Virus record (IMG/VR): IMGVR_UViG_3300046733_000555
Span: 1-25,199 of that record
DNA from: a virus
Direction: 5' to 3' (one strand)
Length of the DNA: 25,199 bases
The first letter of the stretch is position 1. Every line of letters begins with the position of its first letter. The notes beneath the pieces are model-generated. The model was not told the origin of the DNA. It did no database searches and saw nothing but the letters and a program-made list of their open reading frames with translations. A program made the translations under genes and the position numbers. Shown here one piece after another: positions 23,082 through 25,199 of the stretch.

Positions 23082-24035
23082 ATGGAACTACTCACACTAT
23101 GGATGATAGTGGGCTTTTTATTCGCGGCCTATGCAGTCATCGCAAATGATTCAGTACAAACATTAGGTACTTGGATTGCATCAAACAACGAAAAATTTCA
23201 TTGGAGAACAATGTGGGCAGCCGCTTCGGCTGTTTTATTATATACACTCTGGTATGGATGGTATATGAACGGAGGCGATATTAGTTATGGTCGTCTAAAC
23301 AAAATCCCCTTTCAAGAAATACAATGGTATCATGCAATGGCACCAGGATTACTATTAATACTTACAAGGATAGGAGTACCAGTTAGTACTTCTTTTTTAG
23401 TATTAAGTGCATTCGCTAGTACATTTGTACTAGAAAAAATGCTTATGAAATCAATGATGGGATATGCAGTAGCCGCAGTAGCCGCTTATGCAATTTGGAT
23501 TGTAGTAAGCAAATTACTAGATGAAGCAAAACCAGTCAAAGAAGAACATAAAAATTATTGGCGCATCGGACAATGGATAACAACAGGCTTCCTGTGGTTT
23601 ACTTGGTTGTCACACGACATGGCAAATATTGCTGTATTTTTACCACGTGAAATTCCATGGGACTTAATGATTTTAGTTAGTCTAATATTTGTGGTTGGAT
23701 TATACTTTATGTTCCGTGAAGGCGGCGGCAAAATTCAAAATATTGTTATTGAAAAGCATAATACTCGTTATGTTCGTAGTGCTACGATTATTGATCTAGT
23801 ATACTTTTTGATTTTGTATTTCTTTAAAGAACTTAATGATATTCCAATGTCAACAACCTGGGTGTTTGTAGGACTACTATGTGGACGTGAACTTGCTATG
23901 GCAACAATGACAGGCAAGCACAAGTTTAAGACGGTGTTTCCATTAGTAACCAAAGACTTCTTTAAGATGATGATAGGCTTAGGCGCATCAGTTGGAGTAG
24001 TATTGATGATACATTACGTTATCAACCCAGCTTAA
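23082..24035 (+). CDS. PiT-type (PHO4 family) inorganic phosphate permease-like membrane protein
   Basis: A 317-residue membrane protein with about eight to ten hydrophobic segments. It shows both halves of the inverted-repeat signature of PiT phosphate transporters. In the first half ANDSVQTLGT (21-30) corresponds to the GANDxxNxxGT motif and GVPVSTS (98-104) to the PVSTTH motif; in the second half SHDMAN (177-182) corresponds to GANDVAN, and DIPMSTTW (253-260) to the second PxSTTH. PiT proteins carry phosphate into the cell together with Na+ or H+. At 317 residues it is shorter than PitA of E. coli (499), with a small central loop. AAKGGAG-like AAGGAG precedes the ATG; a perfect late promoter and a leader hairpin lie upstream. 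I infer a role in phosphate supply to the infected cell. Altered motif residues leave transport of another oxyanion possible. Confidence 0.85.
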   Translation: MELLTLWMIVGFLFAAYAVIANDSVQTLGTWIASNNEKFHWRTMWAAASAVLLYTLWYGWYMNGGDISYGRLNKIPFQEIQWYHAMAPGLLLILTRIGVPVSTSFLVLSAFASTFVLEKMLMKSMMGYAVAAVAAYAIWIVVSKLLDEAKPVKEEHKNYWRIGQWITTGFLWFTWLSHDMANIAVFLPREIPWDLMILVSLIFVVGLYFMFREGGGKIQNIVIEKHNTRYVRSATIIDLVYFLILYFFKELNDIPMSTTWVFVGLLCGRELAMATMTGKHKFKTVFPLVTKDFFKMMIGLGASVGVVLMIHYVINPA

Positions 24036-24041
24036 TAAATA
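24034..24041 (+). promoter_or_regulatory. Late-promoter-like box before the haloperoxidase-like gene
   Basis: AATAAATA, seven of eight bases of the late consensus, overlaps the stop codon of the permease gene. Transcription from it would give a leader of about 60 bases that contains the 24062 hairpin. Confidence 0.45.
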
Positions 24042-24061
24042 GACATTTTTGTTAAATAATG

Positions 24062-24083
24062 GTGTAGGACGACGGTCCTACAC
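24062..24083 (+). promoter_or_regulatory. Perfect nine-pair leader hairpin
   Basis: GTGTAGGAC-GACG-GTCCTACAC lies between the late box and the GAAGGAG ribosome site (24095-24101). It has no T-run after it, and TATAAT follows directly, so it is not a classic terminator; it could weaken read-through from the permease gene or protect the 5' end of the next message. Confidence 0.5.
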
Positions 24084-24107
24084 TATAATCTTTCGAAGGA
24101 GACAAAA

Positions 24108-25199
24108 ATGGCTAAAAGAGAAGAAGACTATTCTATTGACAAAGCCCGTCAAATGAGAACTAGTCGTACAGCAAACAATATGAATACGTTTGAGCGTGAT
24201 CAAAGTGTTAATACTGATGTATCTACAATGAACACGCCTGCCCTATTCAGCAAAACATTAGATCATGACAGTACTACTTTGTTACCATCAGAAGCAAATG
24301 TTGTAAAACTAGCACTGGCAATGGAACGTGGTACAAGAAATGATTTAGAAAATGTTCAATTATCACCAAACGCAACACGTAAGTTAGCAAACCCACTAGG
24401 TGCATTTATCTGTGAAGTAATGGGTTGTGACGCTTATGGATTTACTATGCCAGTACCACCAACATTAGATAGTGTTGCCGGCGCAGGTGAAATGGTTGAA
24501 GTTTACGAACAAAATATCCAACGTGATATTTCTTTTGACGAATTAAATTTTGGTGGCGCAAATACTGCGGCTGATCGTGCAGTAACAAATTTAAATGCAT
24601 TTGGTTCAGAATATAAAGGCCCAGTAAATTCAGTAAGCGGTGCATTAACACGTGCAGAATTATTTCGTGGTGTAGCACCTGGATGTCTTACTGGTCCATA
24701 TGTATCACAATTTTTACTACATGATTTTAAAATGGGCGCACACACAATTTCACAAAAATACGATGTACATACTGGTGTATACGGAAATACATCAACAAAC
24801 TTTAAAAGTATTGCTGATGGCGGAGTACCAGTAGCACAAGGTGCAAATGAAGCAACAGCTCAATATATTTGGAACGGTAAAGGATTAGGAACACTTGTTC
24901 ATGGTGATTTTATTTACCAACAATTCTATTATGCGGCAGCAATGCTAGCACATGGTGGTACAAGGCACACAGCATACTCTGATAATGATCCATCAAACAG
25001 CGGCGCATTCTTAACTAATGGTGGTCCAGCGTTTGTTGCTCCAGCAGTAGCGGCAGTATCATCACATGCACTATCAGCCTCATGGGTTCACAAATGGAGA
25101 CATCACTGTAAACTACGTCCAGAAACAATGGCGGCTCGAATTGTTACTGGTATATCTGGCGCAACCACACAGTATCATGATTCAGCACTAACAACAAAT
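24108..25199 (+). CDS. Vanadium-dependent haloperoxidase-like protein (partial, C-terminus outside window)
   Basis: 364 codons are open to the window edge. The wording is that of the algal/bacterial vanadium haloperoxidase family: ELFRGVAPGCLTGPYVSQFL (184-203), HTISQKYDV (212-220), a segment GTLVHGDFIYQQFYYAAAML (261-280), and WVHKWRHHCKLRPETMAARI (326-345). In the last, K329 and R337 are eight residues apart, the spacing of two vanadate-binding residues, Lys398 and Arg406, of Corallina bromoperoxidase. The RPSGH-type motif that would complete the site lies downstream of the window. The fold is shared with PAP2 acid phosphatases, so a phosphatase activity is possible. The first 95 residues are a polar lead without a signal peptide. 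Start: ATG at 24108 with GAAGGAG seven bases upstream. Family assignment is fairly sure, the reaction is not. Confidence 0.75.
   Translation, partial: MAKREEDYSIDKARQMRTSRTANNMNTFERDQSVNTDVSTMNTPALFSKTLDHDSTTLLPSEANVVKLALAMERGTRNDLENVQLSPNATRKLANPLGAFICEVMGCDAYGFTMPVPPTLDSVAGAGEMVEVYEQNIQRDISFDELNFGGANTAADRAVTNLNAFGSEYKGPVNSVSGALTRAELFRGVAPGCLTGPYVSQFLLHDFKMGAHTISQKYDVHTGVYGNTSTNFKSIADGGVPVAQGANEATAQYIWNGKGLGTLVHGDFIYQQFYYAAAMLAHGGTRHTAYSDNDPSNSGAFLTNGGPAFVAPAVAAVSSHALSASWVHKWRHHCKLRPETMAARIVTGISGATTQYHDSALTTN

Overview
The window is a piece of an AT-rich, T4-like (contractile-tailed) phage genome of the type found in aquatic T4 relatives. The evidence is the set of T4 core genes recognisable from their proteins: late sigma factor gp55, recombination nuclease gp47/gp46, portal gp20, prohead protease gp21, scaffold gp22, major capsid protein gp23, a gp26-like baseplate hub protein and a gp5-like spike. 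Two genes not expected in a T4 core block follow the capsid gene: a PiT-type phosphate permease and a vanadium-haloperoxidase-like enzyme. Both point to a marine phage with accessory metabolic genes. The host cannot be named from the sequence.

Layout. 1-5442 (minus strand): a baseplate operon with spike (cut by the window edge), a large hub protein carrying an N-terminal murein-hydrolase-like domain, a LysM/gp53-like protein, a gp48/gp54-like tail-tube junction protein, and a nucleotidyltransferase whose first ten residues resemble the T4 capsid-targeting peptide. 5443-9801 (plus): a sigma70-like promoter drives gp55, gp47, gp46, a small protein and a GIY-YIG nuclease-like protein. 9802-10410 has no gene. 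Its first 400 bases are richer in G+C than everything around them, fold into several hairpins (one capped by GAAA) and are best read as a structured non-coding RNA. An AT-rich leader with two hairpins and a perfect T4 late-promoter box follow. 10411-10848 (plus) is an unrecognised gene converging on two minus-strand genes (10845-11908), a 73-residue protein and gp26. 11909-11981 holds divergent late promoters.

11982-17124 (plus): two overlapping, TTG-started, paralogous tape-measure-like genes, the first with an M15-type peptidase domain. 17146-22934 (plus): the head module gp20, a small protein, an acidic prohead core protein, gp21, gp22 and gp23, closed by a UUCG terminator. 23011-25199 (plus): the phosphate permease and the haloperoxidase-like gene (cut by the window edge), each with its own late-promoter-like box and leader hairpin.

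How it works together: gp55 reads the TAAATA-type late boxes placed before nearly every structural unit; gp47/46 support recombination-dependent replication; gp20-gp23 build the prohead, which gp21 matures by cutting at L-x-E sites visible in gp22, gp23 and the acidic core protein; the tail genes supply baseplate and tube-length functions together with two separate wall-degrading domains. No tRNA genes, CRISPR arrays, insertion sequences or integrases were seen.
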